A DNA stretch of 64,000 nt, from NCBI RefSeq assembly GCF_038396675.1, contig NC_088924.1, forward strand, positions 25,807,501 through 25,871,500, written 5' to 3'. Under the pieces are notes generated by a model. That model ran no database searches, had not been told where the DNA came from, and saw only the letters and a program-made list of their open reading frames with translations. This document shows, piece after piece, positions 12,840-25,204 of this stretch (its first letter is position 1; every line of letters begins with the position of its first letter). The DNA comes from Hydra vulgaris (Eukaryota > Cnidaria > Hydrozoa > Anthoathecata > Hydridae). The position numbers and the translations under genes are program-made.

Positions 12840-15769
12840 ATTTGTTAATAAAGCAGTTCATGCTAATGCTGTTGCAATTAAACCAGCATCAGAAAAAGAT
12901 TTTGCCAACGTCGAGATTGTGATCAACCGCAATTTATACATACATTTTATTATTAGTATTTGTATTTGTTTATCTCTTTTTGTAAGTGAGAGTATATAAA
13001 CAATTTCGACACTTTTATTATACTAAAAATTTTCGTTTTTATTTTTCGTGTTTCCAGAAATCGCTGTAATTTATTTTTGTTTCGTTTAAGGTGGCTATAG
13101 TATAAACCCACTTTTGAAAATCTGAAAAATTTAAAAACGAAATAAAACTTTTTCTCATTTTTTTAAATTTCAACCTTCATGAATAATGAAAAGTATAAAA
13201 AATGGATAAAAAGAGTTTAGATATAAATGTGAGGGGTATTTTTCACGAATTTTCTAAATTCTTTCAGGGCGTTCAAAAAATTTAAAACCGTTTCTATTTC
13301 TAATATTTCCATCAAATTTAAAAAAAAACCATAACTATTAAAGTCTATATTTGTCATAAAGTAAATATAAACCCTGTTTAAATCATCAAATTCTTTACAA
13401 ATATATTATATAACTATGTATTCTAGCAGTTTAAAATAAAATAAAACAACAAAAAATGACTTTAAATCCAACAGATTCTTAAATATTACATTCTTCAGTA
13501 GAAATTATTTTTTATTTTTTATAAATGTCTTGAAAAATATGCAATTACACCGTCTTTGAGTTTTCTGCTGAATTCCATTTAATTAGTATGTCTTTTTTAG
13601 GCACTCATTAGCCTACAAAAAGATATTATTCATTTGGAACACAGCACAAAACTCAAAATTCATTTGCATACCCTAACGAAATCTTGCACTTTTAGAGTGA
13701 TTGAAATTCTAAGATCTCTGCATGCAATTTCAAATGAAGAGATGACATAATTGTAATTGTATTCAAGACCATTACGAAAGCATGATTTTAGAACTTCATC
13801 AGAGGCTCTAAAATAAAAAATACTTTTGTTCCTTGTAATCCAATTCTAGCCAATCCAATTCTAGCACTTGCTAGTAATGATTCAAGCAGTCCAATTTTAA
13901 TTAAGAGTTGTCAATATTGATTGCCATTGAATTCCCCTCAATACTTTGAAAGCCTCTAGAAATCCAATTTATTTAACTAGTCAGTAGCTTTAAAGAAACA
14001 AGAAACTGTTTAATTCAAGAAAGAAACTGTTTGTTCAAGTAATTAAAAAGGCGGTTCGTAATTTCAATAACCACGTCCAACTTTATGACAAGTAGGAAAT
14101 CAAGAACAAGTGTTTCATCTGTAAGATCAATCAAAAGAAGGTTTACGGAACTTTACTATTGAGCTGCCGAGAGCTTTTTAATGCGAATGAACTACAAAAG
14201 CTACTTAATAGTCATTTTGTTTCATTGTCCAAAGTGTTTATAATTGTCCAGTAAAACACGAATTTCCAAAATCATCTAATCCAAGAAATGCAATAGCCTA
14301 TTTTATGTCTACAGCTGCTCTAAAATCAACTTTTTCAACAGGAAGCATATCTAAAAATTGTTTTAAGTAATCATAAGATTCATTTAAAGATCAAACAGCC
14401 AAACAATAGCCAAAACTATGAGTTTCTTCACACCAAAATCTTTAAAAGATCGAGAACAAGCTCCTTTAATATTACAAAACTTTTTTTTTTCTTGGTTAAT
14501 TTAGCAATTAATTATTTTTATGCAGAATTTTATATTTATGTTAGTCCTATATTGATCATATACTCATTTTGGGGAAGTTTACTTTTCTTTAGATATAACC
14601 AATTAGTCCAGAAATGTTATCGCAACACACTATTGTACGCTGAGCTTTCCTTGTTTGGTTTTCTAAATTAGGTACTTCAAAAAACATATTTTTTGAACTA
14701 TAATAGGATTTTGAATAACCATGATCACTATGTTTTATTTTAAGACAAAATCTTGTTAATTTTTTTCCCTTTCAATTTCTAAAAAAAATTGTTGCTTTAT
14801 AAGTTTGCTTGAGACAAAAACCTACTGTAGATTAAAGATTACTTATTGCATCAGAAGACACTAAATTTTAAGAAACTGAGCTTTTGAGTGATTTTGAGAT
14901 TTTATATTCATTTCAACAGTTAAATCTTTTCCTCTATTTGCTCATTTTGACTGTGGATCCATCACCTGCAGTCTCAACTTTTTATTTGAATTAGAGCTGT
15001 ACTAAGATTTTCTCTAGCATTTTGATCAGTACAAGGGTTTGAATGAGAGATTCCTTGGCCGATTGGCTGCCAAAATACGCTAGGATACTTTGACAGGATA
15101 CCTATATAGTTAAAAAAAGTTGTGCTATTAAAGGTGTTAAAGCTATTTTGTGCTATTAATGGGAATGAAGAAGCCCTAGAGGACCCATCTTCTTCGCAAA
15201 ATGTCTGTGACACTATTGTACAAATATATTTGACTCAGCACATTTATCTGACTATAATTTATCTCTGTACAAATTTTTCAAAGAAAAATATTAAACCCAA
15301 AACCTCCTTGCTAGACGGATGAAATTGGATGAAAACACAAAAGCAAATAAATTAATTTTTCTTTAGGGTTAAAAAAAGATTAGGAGAAAATCTTCGTAAC
15401 AGAGTTTAGGTATTTATGAGTTTTTCACAAATTTCCATAAATATAAAAATTTATGACCTTTTTACTATTTATAACAAAACTATTGAATATTTTGAAATTA
15501 AAAATTAAAATTGTTTTGTTTCTGGTTATTAAAATAAGATTTTTTATCTTTGGTGATAGCCAGTGATTTTGTAGATATCTTTGATGATAACCAATGACAT
15601 TAAATTTTTATTTTATAGATATCTTTGATGAGAACCAATGACATTAAACATTTAATTTGGAATTTCTTTTTGCCAAAACACAATCACAACATTTTAAATC
15701 ATGAGGTTTTTTTTTTTGCATATAGGATAATTATCCTCTTTTAATCAATTTCTAAATTGTAAATATATA
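12840..15769. other. Unresolved AT-rich stretch with decayed coding-like fragments
   Basis: No intact gene is present. The minus-strand frame at 14974-15213 (79 aa, containing WQPIGQGISHSNPCTDQN) has non-random composition and may be a piece of a transposon protein. I cannot assign it. The rest (13100-14960) shows scattered short frames broken by stops. Confidence 0.35.
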
Positions 15770-15945
15770 AATTAATAAATTGTAAAATTAATAAATTGTA
15801 AAATTAATAAATTGTAAAATTAATAAATTGTAAAATTAATAAATTGTAAAATTAATAAACTGTAAAATTAATAAATTGTAAAATTATTAAATTGTAAAAT
15901 TAATAAATTGTAAAATTTATAAATTGTAAAATTATAAATTAATCA
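15765..15945. repeat. 16-bp tandem repeat
   Basis: About ten to eleven copies of TTAATAAATTGTAAAA, with a few single-base variants near the right end. It is non-coding. Confidence 0.9.
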
Positions 15946-16199
15946 AGTTATAAATTAATTAAGCAAATTTGATTTTTAAATGGTCAAAAAAAAAAAACAA
16001 AGGTTTTTTCTATAATGCAAATCAGGCAAAAGTGTATTTAGTCTGCTTCCGAAAAGGTTCATGGTGGTTTACTACAAAATAAAGTTAAAATTTTTAAAAT
16101 TTATAAAATTTTCAGTTTAGATTGTTTTAAGATAATTGATCATCCCTGAATTCATTTATAAAATCTGTTTTTTAGTAAAATAAACACAAAAGGTTTTAA

Positions 16200-16258
16200 G
16201 ATTTAGCCAAGTTGGCTAAACATTTAAAATTATGTTTAGCCAAGTTGGCTAAACATAA
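16200..16258. repeat. Double palindrome TTTAGCCAAGTTGGCTAAA
   Basis: Two copies of the self-complementary unit lie about 16 nt apart, and each can fold on itself or with the other. The surrounding 15950-16640 is otherwise featureless. Confidence 0.8.
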
Positions 16259-16689
16259 TTTGCATAACAACACACTTTTTTGTTTTGGACTAATTTTTGT
16301 ATACTTGGAATTCTTTTCAAAAAATTGAATTTTAGTATGATGATCAAGACTATTAGATTAAAATAAAATAAACAAACATTTACTTTCAGTGTTATATAAG
16401 AGCTTTTACAGAGCACTTATTCATCTCTAGAAATGAATTGATGATAAAACGTTTTATGTATATTAATTAATAAAGTATCTTTATTAATAAAGTTATGTAA
16501 AGATTTTAATTATTTCATTTTAGCTAATAAAAATAAATAAAAAATAAAAAAAAGGAGACACTAAAAATTGTATAAGAAAAGTTAAGAGAATATTCTCTAA
16601 ATACAAAGCAAGTGATAAAGCAAATAAAATTAACTTTACTATAAAAATCATGTGGTGATAAAAAATCTTAGCAAATTTAAATTGAATGA

Positions 16690-17793
16690 AAAACAGTGTT
16701 TAGATGATTTTAATTTGATTAAGTATTTCCCTGTTTCAAAGAAATTTTTATGCAAGTTGGTAGCTGCCCAGAATGTCAAAATAGAGTAAACATTCAAAAT
16801 GACATTTCTAAGGGAAAAATACAGATTGAAAATCAAATGTATATCTTTTTCATATGAATAGTTTACTTTTACAAGTAATAATGTGGGAAAAAAAACACAC
16901 AAAATAAAGGCATAAGTTTAACTTTGACATTAACTTAAAAACGATTGTTGCTTTTCAGAGCAGTACATTTCTACTGTACCAGTTTCAAAAGTCAATTGCA
17001 ACGCCTTGTTTTATGTCCTGTACAACCCTGAAAGTTAGTGTTATTTGAAATATTCAGAAGGTGAACTATAAACAACTATAAACTAAAAGTTAACTTACCT
17101 ATATAGGTCCATGATAGTGTATTAAGTAATTTCAAGGATTTAAGTGATGATTAATTTGTGAAAAAGTGTTTATGGAGAAACAAAAAATTGCAATGATGGG
17201 AACAATAATGTAATTTAGTTTAAGTGACCAAAAAATGTATTTAAGAAGAAATGTGCTCTAGAAATCAAAGTAAATTTAGCTATATTGATTTTCAACAAAG
17301 GAACATATAGTCTTATACTTGGTTTTGAATATCTTAATATACACGCAGTAGTAAGACTATAACCGGTTCATTAAAAAGGTACAAACGCCGTGTAATATGG
17401 AGAGAAAAGAAAAAACTTTCAATTAAAAAAAAAAATATCTATATTAAAGAGGATTATTTAAATGCTTACATTAAATGAGTCTATTAAACCACTGACTCAT
17501 ATGAACAATAATTATCCTCAATAATAAATTCCAATTTTCAATAGTAACTTTTGTTAATTTTCTTATTAAAGATCACTTTCTGCGCTCATTGAATCTTGTT
17601 TGTCAAATATAGTATTTGAAATCTTATTTATCAAATGTAATAAAAATAGTTTTGTACTGAGTACTTGAAGTAATTCTAAATACATTTTCTGATTGTCCAA
17701 AGATTGTTTGAGACCAAGTTACAAAACGTTAGTGTGTTTGTCAATCCATACACATGTATCTACTTATTATTATTATTATTTTTTACTTGTTAC

Positions 17794-17826
<33 letters not shown>

Positions 17827-18600
17827 GACTATTTACATTTCTTTTTGTTGCAAAGTTAATTTTAATGTTAAAAGTATATAAAGCTTGTAATAAGATACTA
17901 TTAATTAAAATAAAAAATAAAACTTGGTTAATAATAAAAGTCAACCGTATAACAGCGACGGATCCAACATATTTGGTGTTTAAGATATTTTCCAGACATG
18001 GAGCAAAATCCAAACATTATTATGTTTATACTTATGTCAAATAATGATGCTTTGCAAAAAATTGCAATGATTGAAGGCTGGGAACAAAAAAACCCTAAAA
18101 TTTCACCCCCCTCCTGCTATTCAGTTTTTGAAATTTACCTACCAATGGTCTTCGTTACCTTTTGAAATGTTCAAAAGTAAGACATATGGGTCACTCAATT
18201 TAATTCCTCTGTGGATAAAAAATCTCATTATTCCAATTATGAAAACTTTAATGACAAATGAGCAAATGGAAAAGATTAGGCTTGTCAAAACCTAAATTGA
18301 AAATGGGTCTTCGAATGCTATCATATGGTTTTGGTGTACCAAAATATATACTTATTAGAATAGTAACAATAGAAATGGGTAGCTATTTAGCTGTAATATA
18401 TTTTAACAATGGCAGAAATGGAATCCTTGAAATCTTTTTGGTTGACATGAACAGTTTCGCACCAAGTTGCAAAGAAAATGGATATTTCGCGTGCAAAACG
18501 CATAACCAAAAAAGCTAATGACAATGTAAAAAAACAAAGAAAACCATCAGAGCAAAGCAGAAAAGCCGCAGTGACATTTTACAAGAAAAAGAAGCCATAG
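16690..18600 (+). pseudogene. Mutator-like (MULE) transposase remnants
   Basis: The clearest part is 18180-18595. Read across frames it gives IPLWIKNLIIPIM, then SNAIIWF, then GSYLAVIYFNNG, then a lysine-rich tail ending in TFYKKKKP. This matches my memory of the C-terminal order of cnidarian Mutator-like transposase proteins. Near 16745-16830 a frame with VGSCPECQNRVN could be the CxxC zinc-binding start of the same protein. Everything between is decayed, with (ATT)n tracts at 17765-17826. The family assignment rests on remembered motif order and is tentative. Confidence 0.4.
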
Positions 18601-18812
18601 ACTAATAGAATATTTTATTTTAAAAAGCCAATAGAATTTTTCATTTAAAAAAATCAATAGAATCTTATACTAAAGGAAGTTATTAGGATTTAAAGATTAG
18701 GATTTAAAGATTAGGATTTAAAGATTTATTTGTTGATATTTTTTAAACTTTCTTTTGTGTTTTTCTCAGCTTCGCATTTTGAACGCTACTTGAAAACTTA
18801 AAATGCGATAAC

Positions 18813-19001
18813 TTGATATTGGATAGAGTATTTGTTTTCAAACTTTCAGGATATGGTTATAACACATATGCACTAGATTTAGCTGCTAGAATTTTCATGA
18901 ATCCCTCTAAGTGCTGTTTTATAGACATAAACATTTTGAAACTTCCTACAAAACTATTGAGGTTACTGGGTATATCCAAAAAAAGTCAAATACTTTTTTA
19001 A
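18813..19001 (+). pseudogene. Transib-type transposase fragment
   Basis: A 62-aa frame reads GYGYNTYALDLAARIFMNPS followed by FIDINILKL. It aligns by eye with the GFGNTTDANTACRFFMKPE...GLDINLIKS segment of the longer Transib copy about 3.6 kb to the right, in the same orientation. It is a short isolated relic with stops on both sides. Confidence 0.6.
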
Positions 19002-19329
19002 TATTCTGATTTAGGTAAAATCTGACGGTTAAATGGAGTATTTAGATGCACTGTAGAATATCCTAAAGTTCAATTGAAAACAGATAAAGACAAAGTGACT
19101 TAAAGCATTTTGAAATGTGATTAATTTTGCTGATTTTGTAACACTTTTTCCACCATTATGAATCAACCAAATATAATTTTTTTATTTATTATTTTTTAAA
19201 TCAACTTAATTCTCTCCAAGAAACTATATATACTCTTAAATATAGTAGATTTATTTTTATTTTTAAAAATCACCTTTTTTATATTGCTACCACCTTAATC
19301 ACGCTCAATTTTTTTTTTTAATATTATAA

Positions 19330-19750
19330 GCCAGCACCCATAAAACCAAATTGCTAAAATTGCAAAGTCTGCAAAACCATGCATGCAAAGCAATTAATTA
19401 TTTAAATAGGTTAGTAAACCCGGCCCCAGTGATGAAAAGCATGATGGTTATAGATATTGAGAAACTTAACACATTACAGATATTAATTTTTATGTATAAA
19501 TATAAAAACAATCTTCTACCAAGCGTTTTTCAGATAACTTTCTTATATCATTTTCTAAAAAATATAATCTGCGTTCAAATACCGGGAACGACTATCAACT
19601 AGGAAAAATTAAATCACAGCAGTCAAGTTTTCTAATTACAAACCGAGGTCCATCAATATGGAATCGTTTCCAAAATAAAAATATTAAAGGCCTAAAAAGC
19701 ATTTCATCGTTTAAACAACAAACTAAAATGCATCTCCTTAATTCCTGACA
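19330..19750 (+). pseudogene. CR1-type LINE 3' fragment
   Basis: The frame KLQSLQNHACKAINYLNR...LQILIFMYKYKNNLLPSVF, a frame change near 19525, then RGPSIWNRFQ and a final KMHLLNS stop, is the C-terminal domain of a CR1-group reverse transcriptase. It is 5'-truncated, as is typical of LINE insertions. Confidence 0.75.
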
Positions 19751-19904
19751 TATATATTATAGTTTACAGTATTTGTTTTCAGATTTTTTTGTATTTTTTC
19801 TTTTTATTTATTTTTTATTTTTTCTTCTTATATGTTTTAATTTTATTAAATTTTTTATTTTTCTTTAAAAATTAAAGTGTTTTTTTATTTTTATTTCAAT
19901 AGTG

Positions 19905-19994
19905 ACTAAAGGGGCTCTATGAAAAGGTTGTGATGATAAACGCATCATCCTTACCTTCTTTGAGTCCCTGACTGATTATAACAGTATATATATA

Positions 19995-20066
<72 letters not shown>

Positions 20067-20375
20067 ATTAAAAAGATTAAAAACGTTTTTTATAAAGGTT
20101 TTTTATGTTTACGATGTTATTTATTTTATATGAAAAATTGTAATATTGTTTAATCAGCGAAATAAAAGTTAAATAAATAAATATATTCTTTAATATATAT
20201 ATTTTTAAATATTATAATTTTTAATATATTTCGCTGTTCATATAAAAATAAATAATACAATTACAATCAAACTTTTACGTTACACAAAGAATATATATAA
20301 AACAGACAGGGGCTCAAAGAAGATACGGATGACTGGTGTCACCACAATCTTTTCATAGAGCCCTTTTAACAATAA
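19905..20375. repeat. Inverted-repeat element with central TA array
   Basis: The left arm (19910-19990, GGGGCTCTATGAAAAGGTTG ... TTCTTTGAGTCCCTGACTG) is repeated as its complement at 20300-20370, with about 80% identity by eye. A (TA)n array at 19985-20061 and a second palindromic AT-rich segment lie between the arms. A related sequence occurs at 59600-59650, so this is a dispersed family, possibly derived from a LINE 3' UTR. Confidence 0.6.
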
Positions 20376-20403
20376 CATTTAAAGCCCACATTTAAATACT
20401 ACG

Positions 20404-20443
20404 CACAGTGTATTACTTCATACAAGCTAGGTGGACAAAAGTC
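20404..20443 (+). promoter_or_regulatory. Candidate Transib left terminus, RSS-like
   Basis: CACAGTG at 20404-20410 is identical to the RSS heptamer and to the usual first bases of Transib elements. After a 24-nt spacer, ACAAAAGTC (20435-20443) matches the RSS nonamer ACAAAAACC at seven of nine positions. It lies 264 nt before the proposed first codon of the Transib transposase, which is where a 5' TIR is expected. The right terminus was not found, so the assignment is inferential. Confidence 0.5.
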
Positions 20444-20667
20444 ATATCAAGAAATCGACTACTTGATAATATTTTCACAATAACAGTCCTACATTAGTAA
20501 TAACTTGCGGTGTTAATTAAGAAAAACATTCCAGAGCAATGAGTCATAAGCAATTAAAAATGCGTTAAAATGTAATTTCATTTTTTGAAAAAAATTATTC
20601 AAAAATTTACAATGGTTTCATTAAAGTTTAACAAGAATTAAAGAAAGCAATCATTTTAATGCAGCGA

Positions 20668-22775
20668 TGGATTTTACTTTTGAGGGTAAGTACTATTTAA
20701 TTACATAAAATATTTTAATTAAAAGTTAAGCAATATGTGTTAAAATATGGTTTAAAAAACTGGGTTAAAATTGTAAAATATTTTTTGGTTTTTAATTTTT
20801 AAATTTATACAACTTTTTGTATCCACATGTATCTAAGCTATTTTATTAACAGTGTATAGCTAAAGTCCTCAGGTGCACAACAAAAAAAAAAATTTCACCA
20901 CATAAATCCACAATTTTTTGTTATTAAATTTCATTTAGATCATGTGCGCTCTTTTTCAAAAATGGAGTTATTTGAAGAATCGCGAAGACAAAATCAAGCA
21001 GAAAGAAATTCTCGTTTATTGGATTTTATTTTGCAAAGATTTTGTCTTACTGATGTAACTGATGTGACTAGAGATTCTGAGAGGTCTTTGCAGTTAAAAA
21101 TTTCATCTATGGCTTCAAAATTCGCAATAAAATGGTCTGCAGCACACATGATGATGGACCGTTTTTTGAACAAAAATAAAATTTGGTTAGAGGGGGAAAA
21201 TCTAGAATTTAAAGTAAGTATATACCAGCAATGTACTTTTTCATCATATGGAGAAATTCAAGGACGACCAAAAAAGAACTTTGAAGACTCGTCCTTTAAA
21301 ACCAAAAAACGAAGGGTTGAAAACTTAGTAAAATTGCAAAGTGCAACTGAGTTGATCACAGCTGCTGAAGTAGTATGCCGTGTGTTGGGGGCACAGAAAC
21401 CAAGCTACTTTAATCAGAAAAAGTCTTGAATCATTAGAAAAATTACATCAAAAGACTTTATTTGTGGTGGCAGGCAGTTAAATCGTGGTGAGGCATTAGC
21501 TTATTACATTGACTTTAAATGTACAAGTCATTCTTATAAACAGACGAGAGAGTGGTCTTTAAAGACAGGGAATATATTGTTTCCATCTTATTATAGTCTA
21601 TGTAAGTTGAAAAAGTTATGTTATCCATTAGATGAACATATTTCTGTTACAGATACAAGTGTCGAAATCAGCCTACAAGCTATACTTGATAAAACTACTG
21701 AACGCCTAATTGAAGCCCAATGCGAAGTTCTTAAAAGTATTAATTTTACTAAGCCATTCACACTAACTAGCAAATGGGGGATGTGATGGGAGCTCTGGTC
21801 ACAGCACATACAATTAGAGATTTAAAAACTCTGATGCTACTGATGAGTTTCTGTTTGTATTTTCATTTGTTCCGTTGAGACTGAGTGACGGTCAAAATAT
21901 TATTTGGCAAAATCCACGACCTTCATCCACTCTTTATTGCCGACCAATTAAATTTATTTTTTCAAAAGAAACAAACCTTTTAACTACAACAGAAACTAAC
22001 CAAGTTTTAAAAGAAGCTTCTCAACTTGTTCCAACATCTATAAGACTCAACGAATCTCAAATTACTGTTAAACACGACCTAATACTATCAATGATAGATG
22101 GAAAAGTTTGCAATACCTTGACTGACACAAGTTCCCAACAAAAATGTTACATATGTGGTGCGACTCCTAAAATGATGAACGGTGAACTAAAAGACTAAGT
22201 TGTTAAAAAAGAACATTATGGTTTTGGTCTGTCTATTTTGCATGCGTGGATTCATTTTTTGGAGTGCATGCTACACATTAGCTATCGTTTAAATAAAAAA
22301 AGTGGCAAGTTAGAAGCGATGAAGATAAATCTAGTGACCAAAAACGTCCAGAAGATATCAAACAAAAATTTAAAAAGCATATGGGCCTTATTGTAGATAA
22401 ACCAAAACCTGGCTTTGGGAATACAACTGATGCGAACACAGCTTGCAGGTTTTTTATGAAGCCAGAGTTAAGTGGCGAGATTATAGGTTTAGACATCAAT
22501 CTCATTAAAAGTTTTAGTATTTTATTAAGAACACTTATTATGAATTTGAAAAGCTTTGTTCTGAAACCGAAACTCTTTATATTAATCTGTATCCGTGGTA
22601 CTATATGCCGGTTACTGTGCACAAAATACTTGTACATAACACGGAAGTTATAAAAACATGCCTTCTTCCAATAGGACAACTGTCGGAAGAGTCTAAAAAG
22701 CCCGCAATAAAGATTTTCGTCGATTCCACGAACACCATACAAGAAAAAATTTCCGTATTTGCATAAATGTAGATT
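20668..22775 (+). pseudogene. Transib (RAG1-like) DDE transposase pseudogene
   Basis: A small first exon (20668-20686, MDFTFE) is spliced to 20939 (donor G|GTAAGT, acceptor TTTAG). Exon 2 then runs to a stop at 21429. Later segments change frame at about 21430, 21780, 21840, 22200, 22330, 22560 and 22700. Order of landmarks: GRPKKNFEDSS; SVTDTSVEISLQ; SKWGM and SSGHS around the first catalytic Asp; VPLRLSDG; IIWQNPRPSSTLYCRPIKF; MIDGKVCNTLTDTSS with KCYICGAT; ILHAWIHFLECMLH; the GFGNTTDANTACRFF block; MPVTVHKIL; GQLSEES and then ARNKDFRRFHEHHTRK around the catalytic Glu. This order is that of Transib transposases, the superfamily that gave rise to RAG1. The copy is inactive and its 3' terminus is missing. 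Confidence 0.8.
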
Positions 22776-22805
22776 TGCTCAATATGCTTTATTTTTATTT
22801 ATTTT

Positions 22806-23345
22806 TTATTTACTTGTATAATTTAATTTATTTTGATTGATTGACAGCAACTTTAATGGAAGATTAGTTAATTGCTTTATTTTATGGAAGAGAGTAAAAC
22901 ATGTTTTTTCACAGTTTAATAATAACTCATTAGCTATAAACCATTGGTTACAGCTTTCTAGTTCAGCGTTCATTGTTTTGAACACAATTTTTATATCAGA
23001 GTTGTTGTAGAATAAATTTGTATCGTTGGCATACATAATTGACGATATTTTACGAGAAGCTTTATTCATATCATTAATATGTAATAAAAATAATAAAGGT
23101 CCCAAGATTGATCCATGTGAGACTCCGCATACAACACCAAGAGCTCCTGATTCCTTCAGCACAACATTCTGTTTTCTGTTAAAAAATAACTTTTAACCCA
23201 CTTATATATAAGGCCTTTAATGCCGTAATTCTTTAACTTTCAAAGTAAAATTCCAAGATCAACGGTAGAAAGATTGGTAAATACTCATAGTGCTTGTTCT
23301 CCTTTACCAAATGACATAGCTATTTATGACTTAGTTATTTTATTG
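22806..23345 (-). pseudogene. LINE reverse-transcriptase fragment (CR1-type)
   Basis: The minus-strand frame 22806-23162 reads GVSHGSILGPLLFLLHINDM and then MYANDTNLF. The catalytic YADD has become YAND, so it is dead. Upstream on the same strand, to about 23345, LSTVDLGILL and LKNYGIKGLIYKW continue the palm region in another frame. It may have truncated the Transib copy on its left. Confidence 0.75.
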
Positions 23346-23349
23346 GCAA

Positions 23350-24345
23350 GTAAACGATCTTATAATTTCCATCCAATGCAATATGAAAATAAGTAACTAT
23401 CTCGATGTGACATTTGATCTCAATAACAATTCTTTTGAACCATAACGTAAATGCGACCATGAGCTGAATTATGTTCACTCTGATTTAAACCGCCCGCCTA
23501 GTATTATCAAAAGACTCTCTCGCCCTGTTGAATTGAGGTTATCTGCCACGTCAGTAAATGAATCTGTTTTTCATAATGCTATCCCACCTTACGAAAGTGT
23601 GGGATAGCATTATGAAAAACCTTACTTAAAAAAGTGTGGCTATAATTGTAAACTAAAATGCCAACCTCAAGTTACCTTGACTAAAAAAAAAAATCGAAAT
23701 CGAAAAGTTATATGGTACAACCCTCCATTTAGTCAGAGAATGGAAACAAAAATAGGCAGTCGTTTACTAACATTAATTGACCTGCACTTTCCAGTAAATC
23801 ATAAATTTCACAAAATATTCAACAGAAATTCAATCAAAGTTAGTTATAGTTGAATGCAAAGCGTAAAGTCTATAATTAGTTCACATAACCACAAGATTTT
23901 ACTCAGTCATACAAATTTGAATGCAAGAACTTGCAACTGCATTACAAAGACCGCTAGCCCATTGAACAACCAATGTTTATTAAGTAATACTGTTTATCAA
24001 GCTACTGTGATTGATGAAAATCCTAATTCTAAAGAAAAAGAAAAAATATCAGCGAGATCTTAGATACGCAAAACATTTTAAATCTTTTAATGCCGTGAAA
24101 TACAGAAATGATACCGAGCTTTCTAAGGAGATATGGAGTTTAAAAGAAAAAAATATGAAGCACACATTAAAGTGGAAAATTGTAAAACGCTGTAAACCAT
24201 CAAAACAACATCCAAAGTTTGTAACCTCTGCCTTCATGAAAAATTTACAATTTTATATCACAAAGAAAACAAGCTGCTCAATAAAATATTATCTAAGTGT
24301 TGACAACAAATTTCTACTGTCCTCTTTTGATAACGGAGACTAAAT
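23350..24345 (+). pseudogene. Penelope-like element fragment, C-terminal half
   Basis: The order matches cnidarian Penelope-like elements. NYLDVTFDLNNNSFEP closes the RT. PPSIIKRLS and ESVFHNAIPPYE follow, then GYNCKLKCQP, KVIWYNPPFSQ, the NHKFHKIFNRN...KVSYSC linker, a Cys-rich block (CNC...), and a decayed GIY-YIG endonuclease (TVYQATV..., then ELSKEIWSLKEKN). A 21-nt perfect inverted duplication at 23567-23619 interrupts the frame. Several stops and frameshifts follow, so it is not active. Confidence 0.7.
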
Positions 24346-24419
24346 AGTTACATCTTTTACGTTAGAAGTTGTTCTACCGTAGTTCTTAATTCATTTGTAA
24401 AAGAGTTTGTTTTCAATAG

Positions 24420-24905
24420 AGTTGTTAACCGGAAGATTTCTTCAATTCCGGAAAAATAAAGTTCTTTCGGAAGGATATTGAGAAACAAGAATTTTATTTT
24501 CTAACCGAATTTTACGAAACAAAAAAACCGTCGATATTCATTTCGCAAATGCTACTTACGAAATGTAGACTTTCGCAAGTTGAATTACGAAATAAAACTA
24601 TTTTGCTGCGTATGAAAGTAGCACTTACGGAAGTCGCACTTGCGAAACGAGCTCTTTGGTTAAACGACGTTATGAAGTCTATAAAAAAATTTTGTTGGCC
24701 AAACGGATATAATTGTAAAAAATAAAATATTTATATACCAAAGTGTTTATAATAAAATTTTATTTTCAGTATTGCAGCATATGAACATTTTAAGGTTTTA
24801 TTTTTTAAAACAATGATAAAAAACCAAATTTCTTTCGAAACGAAACTCTTTTGCACCGCAACTTGCGAAACAGTTCTTATCGGGAAAAACTTACGAAACG
24901 CGGCA
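24420..24905. repeat. Cluster of ACTTRCGAAA-type motifs
   Basis: At least ten near-copies of ACTTACGAAA, ACTTGCGAAA, TTTCGCAA and TTACGAAA occur within about 480 bp in both orientations. The same motif recurs at 57930-58030. They may be subterminal sites of a DNA transposon or a decayed satellite. The rest of 24350-25200 has no gene that I can support. Confidence 0.5.
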
Positions 24906-25204
24906 TAATAAGTATATTTAATCAAGTTTTATGAATGAAATACGTATAATTAACTAAGTAACTAAAATAATAATTATTATATGATATTGATAAGTTTCAG
25001 TTGTAAACTTTTATAAATAAATCGAGACTTTCATAAAATATACTTTTTAAATTGTCATTTAATCAAAAAGAATTAAATAATGAAGATAACTCGAACAACG
25101 TTAACTTACGAATGGAATCGCGTCATCGGGAAACAATGCCTTTGCTGAAATCAAAAAAAGTCCTAATTTAAGTTATAAATGCTAAAAATTAATTATATAA
25201 TAAA

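Noticed and set aside
17693-18013. Frames around the (ATT)n tract at 17.8 kb
   Set aside because: They are driven by trinucleotide repeats (Tyr, Ile or Asn runs).
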